DNA from: Neofusicoccum parvum
Lineage: Eukaryota > Ascomycota > Dothideomycetes > Botryosphaeriales > Botryosphaeriaceae
DNA length: 64,000 nt
NCBI GenBank assembly: GCA_020912385.1
Contig: CP087211.1
Location: 744,001 to 808,000, forward strand
Reading direction: 5' to 3'
Under the pieces are notes generated by a model. The model ran no database searches. It saw only the letters and a program-made list of their open reading frames with translations, and had not been told where the DNA came from. The translations under genes were made by a program, and so were the position numbers. The first letter of the stretch is position 1; each line of letters begins with the position of its first letter. Of the stretch, positions 23,446 to 34,257 are shown piece by piece.

Positions 23446-24612
23446 TCAGACAGCCAAAAAGGCATCGCTGGCCGGCTGCAGCTCATGGAGGCACTGGCAT
23501 GGCAGGATCATCCTCATCTCTTCACTCTCCAACAAACGCAGCGTCTCGTACGCTCTTGGCCCCTCCTTCCTCTCAAGACTCAGCATGGGCTTGATGATCT
23601 GCTCGTAAACCCTGCGATGGTCCCCGTCCGCGCCAACTTCCTCGAACCACTCCTCAATCTCCTCTAATACGAGACAATACGCAAAGCCAGTGGAGGTGCG
23701 GGCATTTCTGCAGAACGTCTGGAAGTTGGCGAGCGGCATGCCGCGAATGACTGTCAACATTTCTGTAAAGACGCAGCCAAGGGAGAAGACGTCGGACCGA
23801 GAGCCATGGCGCTGGATACGCCCGCTGCTCTCTTCGTTCATGTAGAAATCATGCTGCGATTCTGGGGCCACGTATTTCATCGTGATTCGAGCCGGATGAA
23901 GCGTCGATGTCGTTTCGCCCACAATGAATCTCGTAGAGGAGCCGAAGTCGGTGAAGTATATGCGGCTGCCGCGGTGGATGATGTTGGAGGGTTTGATATC
24001 CTCGTGGCGGATGCCCTTGCTCTGGATGTAGCCGAGTGCGGATGAGAGGCAGCTGAACCAGGCGCACAACCAGGCACGGTGCAGGCGTTGCGTGTCGACA
24101 TCTCCATCCGGAATCTTGCAAAGAAAGCCTGCAAGGTCCTGGTCGCCTACGGGTGCCATAAGCAGATGGTAAAATAAGACCCCGCGAGCGGAAACTTCCT
24201 CGCATGTGCCAATGAGGAAAACAATGTGATCGTGCTCCAGGCGCTTTAGGGTTTCGGCTTCGTTCTGCACAATGCCCCTCTTCCTCTGCATACCCTGCTC
24301 TTGCGGCAACGACACAATTTTGCGGACAATGTTGATCTTGCCACCCTTCACTCTAATCTTCTGAACCGACCCGAGAGAGCCCTGGCTGAGACCCAAAGCA
24401 TCGACGACCTCAAATTTTCCATTCGACTCGTTCTTCCCAAATTTGTGGTGGTCCTGGCCATGAGTCCAGCCAGATTGCATACGCCATTGGTCTCTTTCGT
24501 GCAACCCGTCGATCTGCACATACTCAGGGAAGTCCTCGTTCATTCGCTCACACAAAAGCATGGCGGTATCAGCAGCGGAGTTCGCTGGCGGGTTGGAGCG
24601 TGGATGTCTCAT
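23446..24612 (-). CDS. Divergent protein kinase (HED in place of HRD), paralogue 1
   Basis: One exon, 388 residues, essentially a kinase domain alone. The glycine loop is weak (GLSQGSLGSVQKI, 74-86). The VAIK lysine corresponds to K98 (INIVRKIV), and an alpha-C glutamate to NEAETLKRLEHDHI. The catalytic loop reads IRHEDIKPSNII, so the usual Arg before the catalytic Asp is Glu (H203-E204-D205), a non-RD kinase. The metal-binding segment TDFGSST (D222) and VAPES (about 248-252) are intact, so catalysis is plausible. DVFSLGCVFTEML marks helix F. The C terminus has a CQCLHEL cysteine pair. A close paralogue lies 1 kb upstream in the same orientation. Substrate and pathway are unknown. Fungal kinases of this type are common in lineage-specific expansions, as here beside a HET gene. 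Confidence 0.82.
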   Translation of the reverse strand: MRHPRSNPPANSAADTAMLLCERMNEDFPEYVQIDGLHERDQWRMQSGWTHGQDHHKFGKNESNGKFEVVDALGLSQGSLGSVQKIRVKGGKINIVRKIVSLPQEQGMQRKRGIVQNEAETLKRLEHDHIVFLIGTCEEVSARGVLFYHLLMAPVGDQDLAGFLCKIPDGDVDTQRLHRAWLCAWFSCLSSALGYIQSKGIRHEDIKPSNIIHRGSRIYFTDFGSSTRFIVGETTSTLHPARITMKYVAPESQHDFYMNEESSGRIQRHGSRSDVFSLGCVFTEMLTVIRGMPLANFQTFCRNARTSTGFAYCLVLEEIEEWFEEVGADGDHRRVYEQIIKPMLSLERKEGPRAYETLRLLESEEMRMILPCQCLHELQPASDAFLAV

Positions 24613-25664
24613 TGTAAAGCTGGCGGTTTGGCAGAATATTTTCTAATCGTTATGAGCAGGCGAACGTCAATAAAAATAAATACTGACAATAAGCAGCGTG
24701 TGCTATGGCCAATGATTCACTGACACGATGGTCGGGTGAATGCACTCAATGGTTCGCTTATGGCCCATGCGATGGGCTGAAAATCATAAGCAGGGAGACA
24801 CAACTCATTAGCGGAATATGTTGCACAGGGCGGCGATGCAAAGCAATGCTGACTATCAGTGTAATATAGTGCATGAGCTCAAGACTTTTTGTTGCGCAGG
24901 GAATGTGGATGGAGCTGAGCACAAAAGTACCTGATCTGAGCGGAAGCAAGTTCAAATTCCAAGCAGAACGGAGAAGATAAGGATATGGGAGTGCAACGAG
25001 AATCTGTCTCTTAAAGAAGTGATGATTGGACTTTATAGAGAAAGAGACAGGGGTCCATGCAATGCCAGCTCATTGAACCCGTGGCCCGTGGGGTCCAAGT
25101 TGTCTTATCAGCCTCATCGACACGTTGACACCATCGCATCACATTCCCTCCAGCGTGTCGCGTGCGCTTAAGCGAACAACAGGCTGACGGGCCTATTGAT
25201 AACCTATCATCTTAGTTAAGAATGTATTTGTGGAGAACAATGTACCTCACGGTGCAGTCTCCAAGTAAATTGTTGGTATGTTCGACGACCACACGTAAGT
25301 TGTTGACCACAGCAGAAACGTCGTATATCTGGAAGTTGCCAAATTATCTCTTCTTTCTGTATCTTTGAGACTCTGGGACTCGTCTTGGGAGCCTTCTTAA
25401 CCTATGGTACTGGAGATTAGCTGGTAAGAGACCAGAGAAAGATGCGGAAAGGTTGGATTGGACTGATCATTTCATTTGTGGCGAGAATCGGTATTGTTTG
25501 ACACTGGAAAATGCTCGCCGGTTCTGTATCTACTTTAATTTCAAATTCTATCTTGGAGTCGAGCAGGATCTTGATGCTTTTATGGACTATCAAGATACTC
25601 GGTCCTGGAGCTTCATGGTTAGCCATATCCTCTATGGACCCGTAGTAAGACATAACAACTACCT
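24613..25664. other. Spacer between the two kinase paralogues
   Basis: About 1 kb, AT-richer than the rest of the window, holding the promoter of the downstream kinase and the 3' end of the upstream one. I see no gene. Confidence 0.45.
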
Positions 25665-27053
25665 TTAGCGCTTAGTACCAGTGATATCGTTCCCAGAGGG
25701 ATCTATGTTGCCAGTCAGTTCCGCAACACGGGCCCTGATGCGTGCCACACGGGACTCAATCGTCTCCACATCGCTGGTGTCTGAGTTTCCATCATCGGCC
25801 GTCATGCCAGCAACACGCTCAGCAGCGTTCTTGCGTATTTGCGCCCATCTATCTTCGCTGCTTGTACTACCACTGTTGCTTCGATATGGAGGAAGTGGGT
25901 TGATGGGTTGGGTTTCAGTTCGCCCGCCGAGGGATGAGGTATTTAGCCAATATGAAGTGGGATGGGATGAGTCTATATCACTGCATTGAAGCGAAGAAAC
26001 CCCATGAACGCAGGTACATGGAAGAGTGGCAAGCATCTCTTCTCCATGGAGAATACGTAGCAGATCGTCAGCTCGTGGTCGTCCTTTACGGTCCGAGGAC
26101 AGCATTGGCTTGACAACTCGTTTGTAAACTTTCCGAAAATCGGCATGGATAGTGTCATTCGCAAACCAGGTATCCAGTGCTCCGAGCGCAAGGCAATATG
26201 GAAAGCTTCCACGCATCCCCAGCGCAGATTCGCAGAAATGGTGCAGTTCCTCAACAGACCGTCCAGCAATTACCGTTAGCATTTCCGCAAAGACACATCC
26301 CAGTGAGAATATGTCCGATCTTGAGCTATGTCGTTGAAGCGGGTTTTCGCCGAGAGGATCTGACCGCGCCTCCGGAGCTGCGTACATGGCGGAATTTTGG
26401 GCCGGATTTGCTGTTGAAGTGGTTTCACCGAATTCGAATCTGGTTGAAGAGCTGAAATCCGTGAAGAAAATGTGGTCTCTTGAATGAATGATATTGGAAG
26501 GTTTGATGTCCTCATGTCTGATCCCTTGACTATAGATATAGTCCAAAGCTGAAGATAAACAGGCGAACCAGTTCTTCAGCCAGGCCCGGTGTTTGGATTG
26601 CGTTGCGGAGTCCTGGACGTCAACACCAAATAGAAACTCAGCGAGATCGGCTTCGCCAACTGGAGCCATTAAGAGTGAGAAGCGGATTGCCCCTTTCGCA
26701 GAAACGTCCTGGTAAGTCCCAACGAGTAAGACAATGTGCACGTGTTCAAGACGTCTAAGCACGTCGGCCTCGTTTTCAACGATCTCCCTCATCCTCTTTC
26801 CTTGACGGCCCCACCTTAAATGCACTCTTTTCCGCACTATGCTGAGCGCTCCACCTTTGACCTTGATCTCTTGTACAAGCCCGATAGATCCCTGGCCGAG
26901 GCTCTCAATTTCCTTAAAATGTCCGTCTGCTTCTCCTTTATCAAATGACTTATGATCACGATTCTCTCCCCAGCCGCAGCGTGCCAACCAGCCACGCCTG
27001 TCATTCATTGCTACATGTGCAACATGATTTTTATCGTGGGATGGGCCTTGCAT
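25665..27053 (-). CDS. Divergent protein kinase (HED, DFS), paralogue 2
   Basis: One exon, 462 residues. It aligns with the neighbouring kinase across the whole domain, for example GIRHEDIKPSNIIHSRDHIF and SRSDIFSLGCVFAEMLTVI. The lysine is K75 (SIVRKRV), the catalytic loop is H180-E181-D182, and APE is at 226-228. The metal-binding motif is DFS (D199-F-S) where the paralogue keeps DFG; the Asp is kept, so activity is not excluded, but regulation probably differs. It has an extra 100-residue tail, Ser-rich and then basic (ESRVARIRARVAEL), predicted coiled or disordered. A CTCVHGV cysteine pair follows the domain, as in paralogue 1. The start at 27053 is the first ATG; a second Met at residue 16 is an alternative. 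Function unknown. Confidence 0.8.
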   Translation of the reverse strand: MQGPSHDKNHVAHVAMNDRRGWLARCGWGENRDHKSFDKGEADGHFKEIESLGQGSIGLVQEIKVKGGALSIVRKRVHLRWGRQGKRMREIVENEADVLRRLEHVHIVLLVGTYQDVSAKGAIRFSLLMAPVGEADLAEFLFGVDVQDSATQSKHRAWLKNWFACLSSALDYIYSQGIRHEDIKPSNIIHSRDHIFFTDFSSSTRFEFGETTSTANPAQNSAMYAAPEARSDPLGENPLQRHSSRSDIFSLGCVFAEMLTVIAGRSVEELHHFCESALGMRGSFPYCLALGALDTWFANDTIHADFRKVYKRVVKPMLSSDRKGRPRADDLLRILHGEEMLATLPCTCVHGVSSLQCSDIDSSHPTSYWLNTSSLGGRTETQPINPLPPYRSNSGSTSSEDRWAQIRKNAAERVAGMTADDGNSDTSDVETIESRVARIRARVAELTGNIDPSGNDITGTKR

Positions 27054-28002
27054 CGTCGGCGGCTTAGTGTGTGGGCGAGAGCAAGGCTCAAGAATTAAGT
27101 ATGTCGGAGGTGTTGAGCCCGAGCTCTATAGAAGACAGAGCTTGGTAATGATTTTCACGGCAGAAGCTAAGGGATCGCTGTGCCTCTGTGCCAGAATCTT
27201 AGCAGGGTCGGTGGTATCGAGAATTTCTCTTGTGCACTTACTGGGAGACAGACAGGGTCGACCTTCGGTGTATTCCGTGTGCCTTATAGCAAGCTAAGGC
27301 TGCAGTAAGCTCCGAAGTAGTACATTGGCTCATAGGATGGTATTCCTACAGTCTAAACTGCGATGACGGAGCCACTGAGTGGAAATTAGAGGGAAGAAAA
27401 CTGGAAGTGCTGAGACGAGAGCGGGGGAGCCGTTACCTCCTTAGCTGCAGGAGATCAGCCGCGCTTTGCCAACTCATCACGGAAGTCCCAATCAGCCCCC
27501 TGCGGATCCACTTTCCGCCTCAGCCTCACCAGTCGCAGTCCACCAGGCAATCTAGACACGATGACTTGCACGCCGGTGCGCCTGGCACCAATCAACCACA
27601 TGCCTGGGGGGGTTCGTCTAGATCTTATTTGCTCGCGGCCTCCGGGGGACTAATTGTTTATTTCGACTTGACCTGAAAGCTTGGTGCTTAGCTTCCTACG
27701 AGCTGCTCAAATTATGAGATGAGACGATCATGTTTCGAACGGGTAAATCACTTACATGCTTCCAGTCAGTTGCTTACGGCGTCAGGCGTGTCTCACATCA
27801 TGTTTTCCAGTCGAGATCGTATCGCAAAGTCATAAAAGGCATCAACATTCGTGTATATCGAACTAAATCAAGCAAAAAGCCACAACAACATACAATACAA
27901 CAGGCAGCGATAGCGATAGTGGCACCGGCCACCATCTCGACCTTACCATGCACGATCTCACAACAATGCGCGCGGAGTGACAGCGAAGAAGTGACCGAAG
28001 CT
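27054..28002. other. Intergenic, promoter of kinase 2 and 3' flank of the acidic protein gene
   Basis: About 950 bases. Open frames up to 90 codons have no recognisable features. No RNA gene seen. Confidence 0.45.
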
Positions 28003-29041
28003 CTACGCCTCGGACTCAACCTCCTTCAGCTCCTTTTCCTTGGGCACCTCGGCGACCTTCTCAATCTTCGCCGCCGCAGCAGGGGCACCCTTGTCCGCGG
28101 TATCGGGAGGAATATCGTCCTCAGCCTCGTCGGGAGCTGCCTCGGCTTCTCCTTCTTCGTCGGCGTCGGCGCCCTCGACGGGAACGGTGCCGTTGCCGGC
28201 CTCTTCCTCGTCGGACGCGACGGCTTCGGGCTCTTCCTCGTCGTCTTCAACGTCGGCCTTGGCGTCTTTGGCTGTCTTGCGCTTCTTAGGCTTGGGCTCG
28301 GGTGCGACTGCGGGATGCAAAGAGTCATTAGCGCGACTGTCGATGCCGAGGTGGAGATTCGAGGGCGGAATATTAGGACGGGGGATGGAATTTGCTGAGA
28401 GCGCGACGGTCGGAGCGCGTGGAGGTGGGAACGGGGCGCGAAATGGTGACGGTACCTTCTTCATCAGCATCCTCTTCGTCATCCTCAGATGCGCCTTCGT
28501 CGTCGAAGGAGACTTCGGAGTCTTCGTACCTGTAAGTCGTTAGACCTCAGCCTTGCGACACGCAAGGAGGTCCGCAAAAAGGAAACGCGACGAGAAAGAG
28601 ACGCGACGAAACAAGCGAAGGAAAAGGAACGCCACACACGCTCGCAATATAATATACACGACGGAATAGATCGAAGCAAAAGTCTGAAGGAACAGACGCG
28701 GGAGCTAGGAGAGCGCGGTCGACGGCTGGGGAGGGAGAGCTCCGACCGCCGCGGCCATCCGTGCATCGTCGCGTCAGCAAGCCGCGCGAGCTCCGCTGAC
28801 GGCGCGACGATGCGCTGACAGCCGCGCCTCCGCACAACGAAAGGAAAGCTGGGCTGCCGTCGCGCGCCGTACGCGACATCAATTGATGGCGTCGCAGGCG
28901 CATGCGACGCGGTGGTGGACGAAGAGCGAGAAAAGAAATGACGTCAGCGACTTACTCTTCTTCCTCCTCACTCTCGTCGGAAGGCAGGGCAACGAGCTCC
29001 TCCTCCTCCTCGGCCTCCTGCTTCCTCTTGCGCGTCGACAT
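28003..29041 (-). CDS. Acidic, low-complexity, probably nuclear protein
   Basis: Three exons, 28956-29041, 28456-28529 and 28003-28307, give 154 residues with exact phase agreement; introns are 426 and 148 nt, unusually long for this window. The start is MSTRKRKQ followed by alternating Glu/Asp/Ser runs (LVALPSDESEEEE, SFDDEGASEDDEED). A bipartite-like basic stretch KPKKRKTAKDAK in exon 3 would serve as a nuclear signal. The rest is rich in Glu, Ala and Pro, with no fold-like hydrophobic pattern, so it is probably disordered. Such composition occurs in histone chaperones and nucleolar factors, but no specific motif allows a name. The long introns could hold alternative exons. Confidence 0.65.
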
Positions 29042-30793
29042 TGTGATGGGGCGGGTGTGGGGCGTGATGCGAGGCGGGTGGGTCGAGAGCGTGGGCAAAT
29101 GCGGCGCGCAACGGAGATGCGCGGCGGGCGACGGGTGTGGGTTGGGGAGAGGGCGAGCGAGGCAGAGGGCAGAGGGCAGAGGCAGCGGCGGGAGGCAGGG
29201 TGGACAGGAGCGAGAGCAGCGGCAGAAGAAGGTGGATGGCTGGCTGGGCTGAGGGCTGGGGGTGCGGAGAAGGGCAGCTTGGAAGGGAAGCTCTGGCCTC
29301 CGATAACGAGGAGCTTGCGGCAACGACAGCTCCGGCACGCAAGGGCGATCTGTCCGTGCGTGCGAAGCCTAATTTTGGGAGACGCCCGTCCACGCCAGCC
29401 GCCGCCGACATCCTCCAGCCAGCCCGCCGACCTCTGCGACACTCGCGCCGCGCCCTCCAGCGCGTTGCGCTGTGGCTCCACGCCCGCTGCCGTGACGACG
29501 CCGCCCGCCCGCACGCACGCATTCGTCTGCCGTGCCACACCACCACTGCAGCCGCGCCAATCGCCGCCCGCGCCGCGCTGTCGCCGCCATCCTCCTTACT
29601 GCTCCTGTTTCTCGCTTGCAGACATCCGCCGCCGCCGCCATTCCATCGCTTCCGTCCGCTGCTCTCGTCAGCCCCCCTCTCCTGTCATCCATCCAGGTAC
29701 TATATGTCCGGGCGCCTTTTATTAGCCTTCGTCAGCTCCCACGCAATAACAATGCGCCTCGGTACATGAGAAGCCCGTCGCGCCGGCAAAGATCTACGGC
29801 CCCGGAGGAGCTTTGACCTCCGCCCTCCCGCCAGCCGCGCTGATGCTGCCCGACGAGCCAAAGCTTTCTTTAGGTTATGGCGTGCTGAGCTAGCTACGCG
29901 GGGAACGACCAGGCTGCGGCTGAGAGGGCTTTCGTTGCAACTCGAGGTAAGTCGGAGTCTGGCCAGACGCTGAGGGCGAACGTCTTTCCTCTGAAGGCCA
30001 TCGACTTTCGGCGCGTCCGTTCCCAAGCGATTGAGTCCTCCGCGTTTCATTCAATGGAACTCAACAAACATCCATCAACAACAAATAATTAAGCTACGCA
30101 TCAACTCGCAAATTCCTCTTTCGAACAGCTCAGCAAAGGTATGAGTGTTCGTCTCATCCACGTGAGAAGTGTGCACGCATGCGCCTGGGCGAATGCTTTA
30201 ACTCCTTGTCTCTCTTCAGAGTGCTGCTGCAATGCTCCAAACTGAACAGGCAAGGGACATCTTCTAGGCCGAACGAGCACATACATCACTCTACTTTGCA
30301 ACGCCAGAAGGTCTACAGGTCCCTTTCAATTCCCAAGCCACTCTGCAATCTCGCCTCCTTAAGGCTAGTGTAGCTTGCGCCCGCCCAGACCTCCAGCTTT
30401 GTGTATTCTATTTATAGAATGGGTTCGAGAGACCAATTCGACTGCTCATCAAGTTCTTTCGCATGTTGATCGTCAGAAATTCTTGTTAGTCAAAGCCTGA
30501 CTTATCGATTGGTGCAGTGACGGTCGCCGCGAGGAAGCGTCAGATTCACACCGAGCCATCATACAAGCTCAACAAGGCACTCAACAAATAGATGCTTCTC
30601 CTCGCTTTCCGATGGACAGGATGCACCCACTACAGTCTCAATGATGCAACCAACGATTATGCCGAACCGATCAAAGATTCCGGAACAATGAGTGGTTTCC
30701 CGTGCCATGCCTATTATCAATGGGCGTGCCCCTCAAGTGCCTCTGGAGAATTAATGTCCCTACAAATTACCACACTAGAACCCATGGCTGTAT
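29042..30793. other. Intergenic, no confident gene
   Basis: About 1.75 kb. The left 800 bases are GC-rich and give long spurious frames on both strands. The right part is balanced in composition. I see no motif, repeat or RNA gene. Confidence 0.45.
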
Positions 30794-31972
30794 TTACCAA
30801 TGGCTCGCTCGATGGTCCTCCTGGCATGCCTCACCCTCCCCCCATTTCTCCTTGTCCTTCAAGCAGTCCAAGCACAGCCCCTTCATCTTCGAAATCGCCC
30901 ACTCTGCTGCCAGCTCCAGCTCTTTCCCAATATCTCTATATCTGAAATCACAGTTGTCGCAAACATCATGCTGTGATGTCTGCTCAACATAAGTCTCCTC
31001 GAATCCACTCAAATCTTGCCGCATGTAAAATGGGGGCCATTGTACCAAACTCAACTCCTCAGGTGGCATGATGTCCTCTACGACGAGCAGGGCAGCAGTC
31101 AGCGAGCTGCATCCCCTGCCACCCGTGCATTCAGAACTCGGTCCCTTGGGGTAGTTGAGCACATTGCGGTCATCGCCGAGGCCCATCACGAGGACGTCGC
31201 GATAACGTTCCGAAATGGCAGTGGACATCTTGCGTTTAGTCGAAGCCACCTGCTCGGTCAGCGCCATGAACGTCCTCTCCGGAAGCTGGCTGAGTTCGTC
31301 GGCGGTCAGCATGCAGAGCACTTTCCAAAAGCTCCCAGCATGATGCAACATCAGTGCACGGCTTGCGGCGCGGAAAGCGCGAGGGCTGTCCAGGTGCGCG
31401 GCAATCACAAGGAGCTTCCCGAGCTGAGAGGATGTGGCTTGAGGAGTAGCAGTAGTTGCTGCTTCCGATGTGATGCGCTGTAGGTGGTTGTCGAACCAGC
31501 TGGCGAGCTCGAGCGACAGTCCGGAAACACAGTCGTACTTGAAGCTCAGAAAGGCGAGGCTGAGGAAGAGGTCGAACTGAGGAGGAGTGGTGAAGTCGGA
31601 TTCTCTAACGTGGCGGCGGTGGGTAACGCGGCAGAGATAGGTCATGGCGGCAGGGTCATCCTCGAGCAGCGGAATTGCCTTTGGCGGGATGGAGGAGAGG
31701 TTCTGGTCCTCACTGAAGTAAAAGCTGAAAATTGCGGCGAACGGCTTGGAGACCAGGCGGAGGATAGAACTATGGACGCGTATCGTCGTGGAATCACTGA
31801 GATAAAATACTACGTCTCCCAACGTGTCGATGTCGATGGCGTTCGTGGCGGTAGTATTCGGGATCGCTGGATTGGCGCAAGAGTTGACTGTTGCGGCTCT
31901 AGGCTCCGCGTCGTCATGGGCCTTCTGGTACTTGGGGGAATGAGGCGCTTCTTCGATACCGTTGCTTCCCAT
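30794..31972 (-). CDS. BTB/POZ protein with C-terminal CLDC cysteine array, family member 1
   Basis: One exon, 392 residues from the ATG at 31972. The open frame extends further upstream to 32200, but starting at MGSNG matches the short N termini of the paralogues. The BTB core is GDVVFYLSDSTTIRVHSSIL, then KPFAAIFSFYFSEDQNL and a helical BACK-like middle. A central C-x5-C (CTGGRGC) is followed by the C-terminal array: CDNC, 25 residues, CLDC (in GLCLDCLKDK), 12 residues, C-QED-H. BTB domains dimerise and often link targets to Cul3 ubiquitin ligases. Whether this family does so is unknown. The array resembles a zinc site. It has no intron, unlike members 2, 4 and 5. It shares 372 bases of upstream DNA with member 2. 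Confidence 0.82.
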   Translation of the reverse strand: MGSNGIEEAPHSPKYQKAHDDAEPRAATVNSCANPAIPNTTATNAIDIDTLGDVVFYLSDSTTIRVHSSILRLVSKPFAAIFSFYFSEDQNLSSIPPKAIPLLEDDPAAMTYLCRVTHRRHVRESDFTTPPQFDLFLSLAFLSFKYDCVSGLSLELASWFDNHLQRITSEAATTATPQATSSQLGKLLVIAAHLDSPRAFRAASRALMLHHAGSFWKVLCMLTADELSQLPERTFMALTEQVASTKRKMSTAISERYRDVLVMGLGDDRNVLNYPKGPSSECTGGRGCSSLTAALLVVEDIMPPEELSLVQWPPFYMRQDLSGFEETYVEQTSQHDVCDNCDFRYRDIGKELELAAEWAISKMKGLCLDCLKDKEKWGEGEACQEDHRASHW

Positions 31973-32344
31973 TTTTGCGGTCAAGCAGAGGGCGGTGGAC
32001 AGTCGATCGCGCTCCAAGCACAGGCCAAAAGAGAGAATCATTGTTTGCAAGTCAAGGCAGATTGAGAAAGGCTTGCCTGTACTGATTTGGGAAGAGCGTA
32101 TGGGTTGGAAAATGCACATCGGGCACACACTTGCACTTGCCCCCTTGATGTCCTGAGGGGAAGCCGCACTCCCGTGTCTTTGCAACCCCCACCTCGTCAT
32201 TCACTCTGCCACAGCATCTTTACCACACATCATTTTGACCACGCATCGTCTTACCCACGCATCGTCTTGACCACGCATAGTCTTGATCACACTTCATTTT
32301 TATAACGCTTCATCTTCACCGCGCTTCACCAGCTCACTTGCGCC
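31973..32344. promoter_or_regulatory. Short divergent promoter of BTB members 1 and 2
   Basis: 372 bases between two paralogous genes read outward. A tandem, imperfect repeat near 32217-32300, about 13-17 bases per unit (CACGCATCGTCTTGACC-like), lies directly upstream of member 2. Confidence 0.45.
32217..32302. repeat. Imperfect short tandem repeat upstream of BTB member 2
   Basis: Several copies of a unit like ACCACGCATCGTCTTGA, with variants CACATCATTTTGACC and CACACTTCATTTTTAT, follow one another. It sits within 130 bases of the start codon, so it may be transcribed leader or promoter. Confidence 0.5.
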
Positions 32345-33570
32345 ATGGCTGACGACCCGATGTCCACCGACGACGACAATAGTAGCCAGCTGGCTGAGTC
32401 AATGTCATCTTCAACCATCCCCAATTCCGTTGATATCGTCTCCAACGGTGATGTCGTTTTCGTTCTCAATGACGGCACAAAGCTCCGCGTGCACTCCGCC
32501 GTCCTCCGTATGTCTTCCGCTCCCTTCGAGGCCTGGTTTGGTCCGAACTTTAGCGAAGGCCAGGATTTGAGTGAGAAGAACCCAAAGGAAATCGCTCTTC
32601 CAGAAGACCATCCAGCTGGCATGATATTCCTGTGCAAGGTTCTTCATCACAAAGTCTCTGCAACCGAACCACTTCCGGATTTGGACCTACTGGAGAAGTT
32701 TGCCTACTTGGTCGACAAATATCTTTGCTGCGAGGCCGTGTCTGTCACGGCCTTCACACTACTGACGCGTTGGCTCACGGCAGCATGTGCTGCCAAATTC
32801 CAGAGCGATGAACACGGCCGACTTCTCGGAATCTCAGCTTTACTTGGATGTTCGGAACTGTTCACTCTTATCAGCAAAGGGTTGATGAGATATCACTCTG
32901 GAAGTTTCAACACTGTCAAAATAACTGACGCTGATAACTACCGCCTGCTTCCGGACACTCTTGGTAAGTCTCCCCTTGCTCCAAAGCCAGCATGATTCCT
33001 GATTCTGATTGCACAGTAACGATAGCTGAACGGGCGCTAGCCTGGAAGATTCACATCCGCGAAACCGTCTCCAGAAAAATAGCTGCTTTCTTCAGAGAGC
33101 TCGGGGAGGGTATCGACGGCCGTATCAGCCACAATTGCTTCAACTTCTCTAACTCAATGGAGTCGACTGGTTATCAAGTTGCTTCTTGCGCCTCTGTTCT
33201 CTCAGCCAGATACTCTGACCATTACCGGGGCCCAGCTTTGACTGACAGCCTCGAAGCCTACTTCAACTACTACATCGTGGACCACAACGGTATGAACTTC
33301 AGTCGAGAATGGATTCATCACACCTCGGAGGACCCAGGTGTCTGCCGGTTCTGCAGTGACTCTCTGGCTATAAATGAGTTGAGCAGCCTCATCAGGAATT
33401 ACGTGTCCAAGGTGAAGAATTCATTTCGCGGTCTTTGTCTGGACTGCGTGCGGGATGCTAGCAAGGAGAAGTCGAAACGGGAACGCGGATTCTGCAATAT
33501 TACGCACGAGAGTCTGCCATGGGAAACCGTCAAAACTCCTGAATTCTCTTCCAGTCCGGAATCGACTTGA
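32345..33570 (+). CDS. BTB/POZ protein with C-terminal CLDC cysteine array, family member 2
   Basis: Two exons, 32345-32963 and 33017-33570 (53-nt intron, phase 1), give 390 residues. The BTB core is at about 35-105: NGDVVFVLNDGTKLRVHSAV, FEAWFGPNFSEGQDL, and ALPEDHPAGMIFLCKVLHH. The C-terminal array is CRFC, 27 residues, CLDC (in GLCLDCVRDA), 15 residues, C-NIT-H. The central C-x5-C of the other members is reduced to one Cys (SHNC). The intron falls just after DTLG, at the same place and phase as in members 4 and 5, which supports common descent. The ATG is well placed in a GCGCCATGG context. No homologue of known function is recognised beyond the BTB fold. Confidence 0.88.
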
Positions 33571-34257
33571 AAGTATGGTGGAAATTGTTGACTAACGCTC
33601 AATATGAGCGTCCTCGAGAGCCGGGAACCACAGCTTTGATCAACAATCATTAGCTCAGGCATAAGCTACAAATGTATACCGTATACCAGTTTCGCAGAGG
33701 ATGTACTTTGGCCGCTTCTTTGTCATGCAACAATTTGTTGGCCATCGTGATTGAAAATGTGGCAGACACCCAGCCTGCTGGCTTGGGCATCAGCTGTTAC
33801 ATTGGGGACAACGGCGTTCACTGCACGCGACTTACCGTGCTAAAATCTTCAAAGCTGCATGTTTATAGATATATGCCTTTGAAAGACTCAGTAATGCAGT
33901 ATGCCGAGGGTAATCCTAAGGAGATCAATTTCCGATGATTGATTGATAAGCCCATCCAATGATGCGAATGAATCCTATGGAGTGGCAATCTTTCAGACGC
34001 CGCAATCAGCGGACTGCGAGCGAGGAAGGCGCATTCCTACCGTAGGGAAATAACGCAGAATCCTGCCGTGGCCGGTACCGCCATCGTGCGGTGTTCCTGC
34101 CTGGCGCGGTGCTTGGCGCGCTGGAGCCTTTCTCGTGAACATTTCGACTTAAAGTCCCTGGCGCTTCTTCAACCCCAGAGTTATCCTTTAACAGCTCAGC
34201 TCAATTCTTTTGACGCCCATTGCTACCTCCCAGCCATTCTTACAAAGCCCCAAAGCT
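33571..34257. other. Spacer between BTB members 2 and 3
   Basis: About 690 bases. An 88-codon frame at 33672-33938 has no supporting feature. Promoter of member 3 expected at the right end. Confidence 0.45.

Noticed and set aside
30420..30440. GGGTTCGAGAGACC, resembling a tRNA T-arm
   Set aside because: The flanking bases do not form the T-stem and no acceptor or anticodon stem is present.
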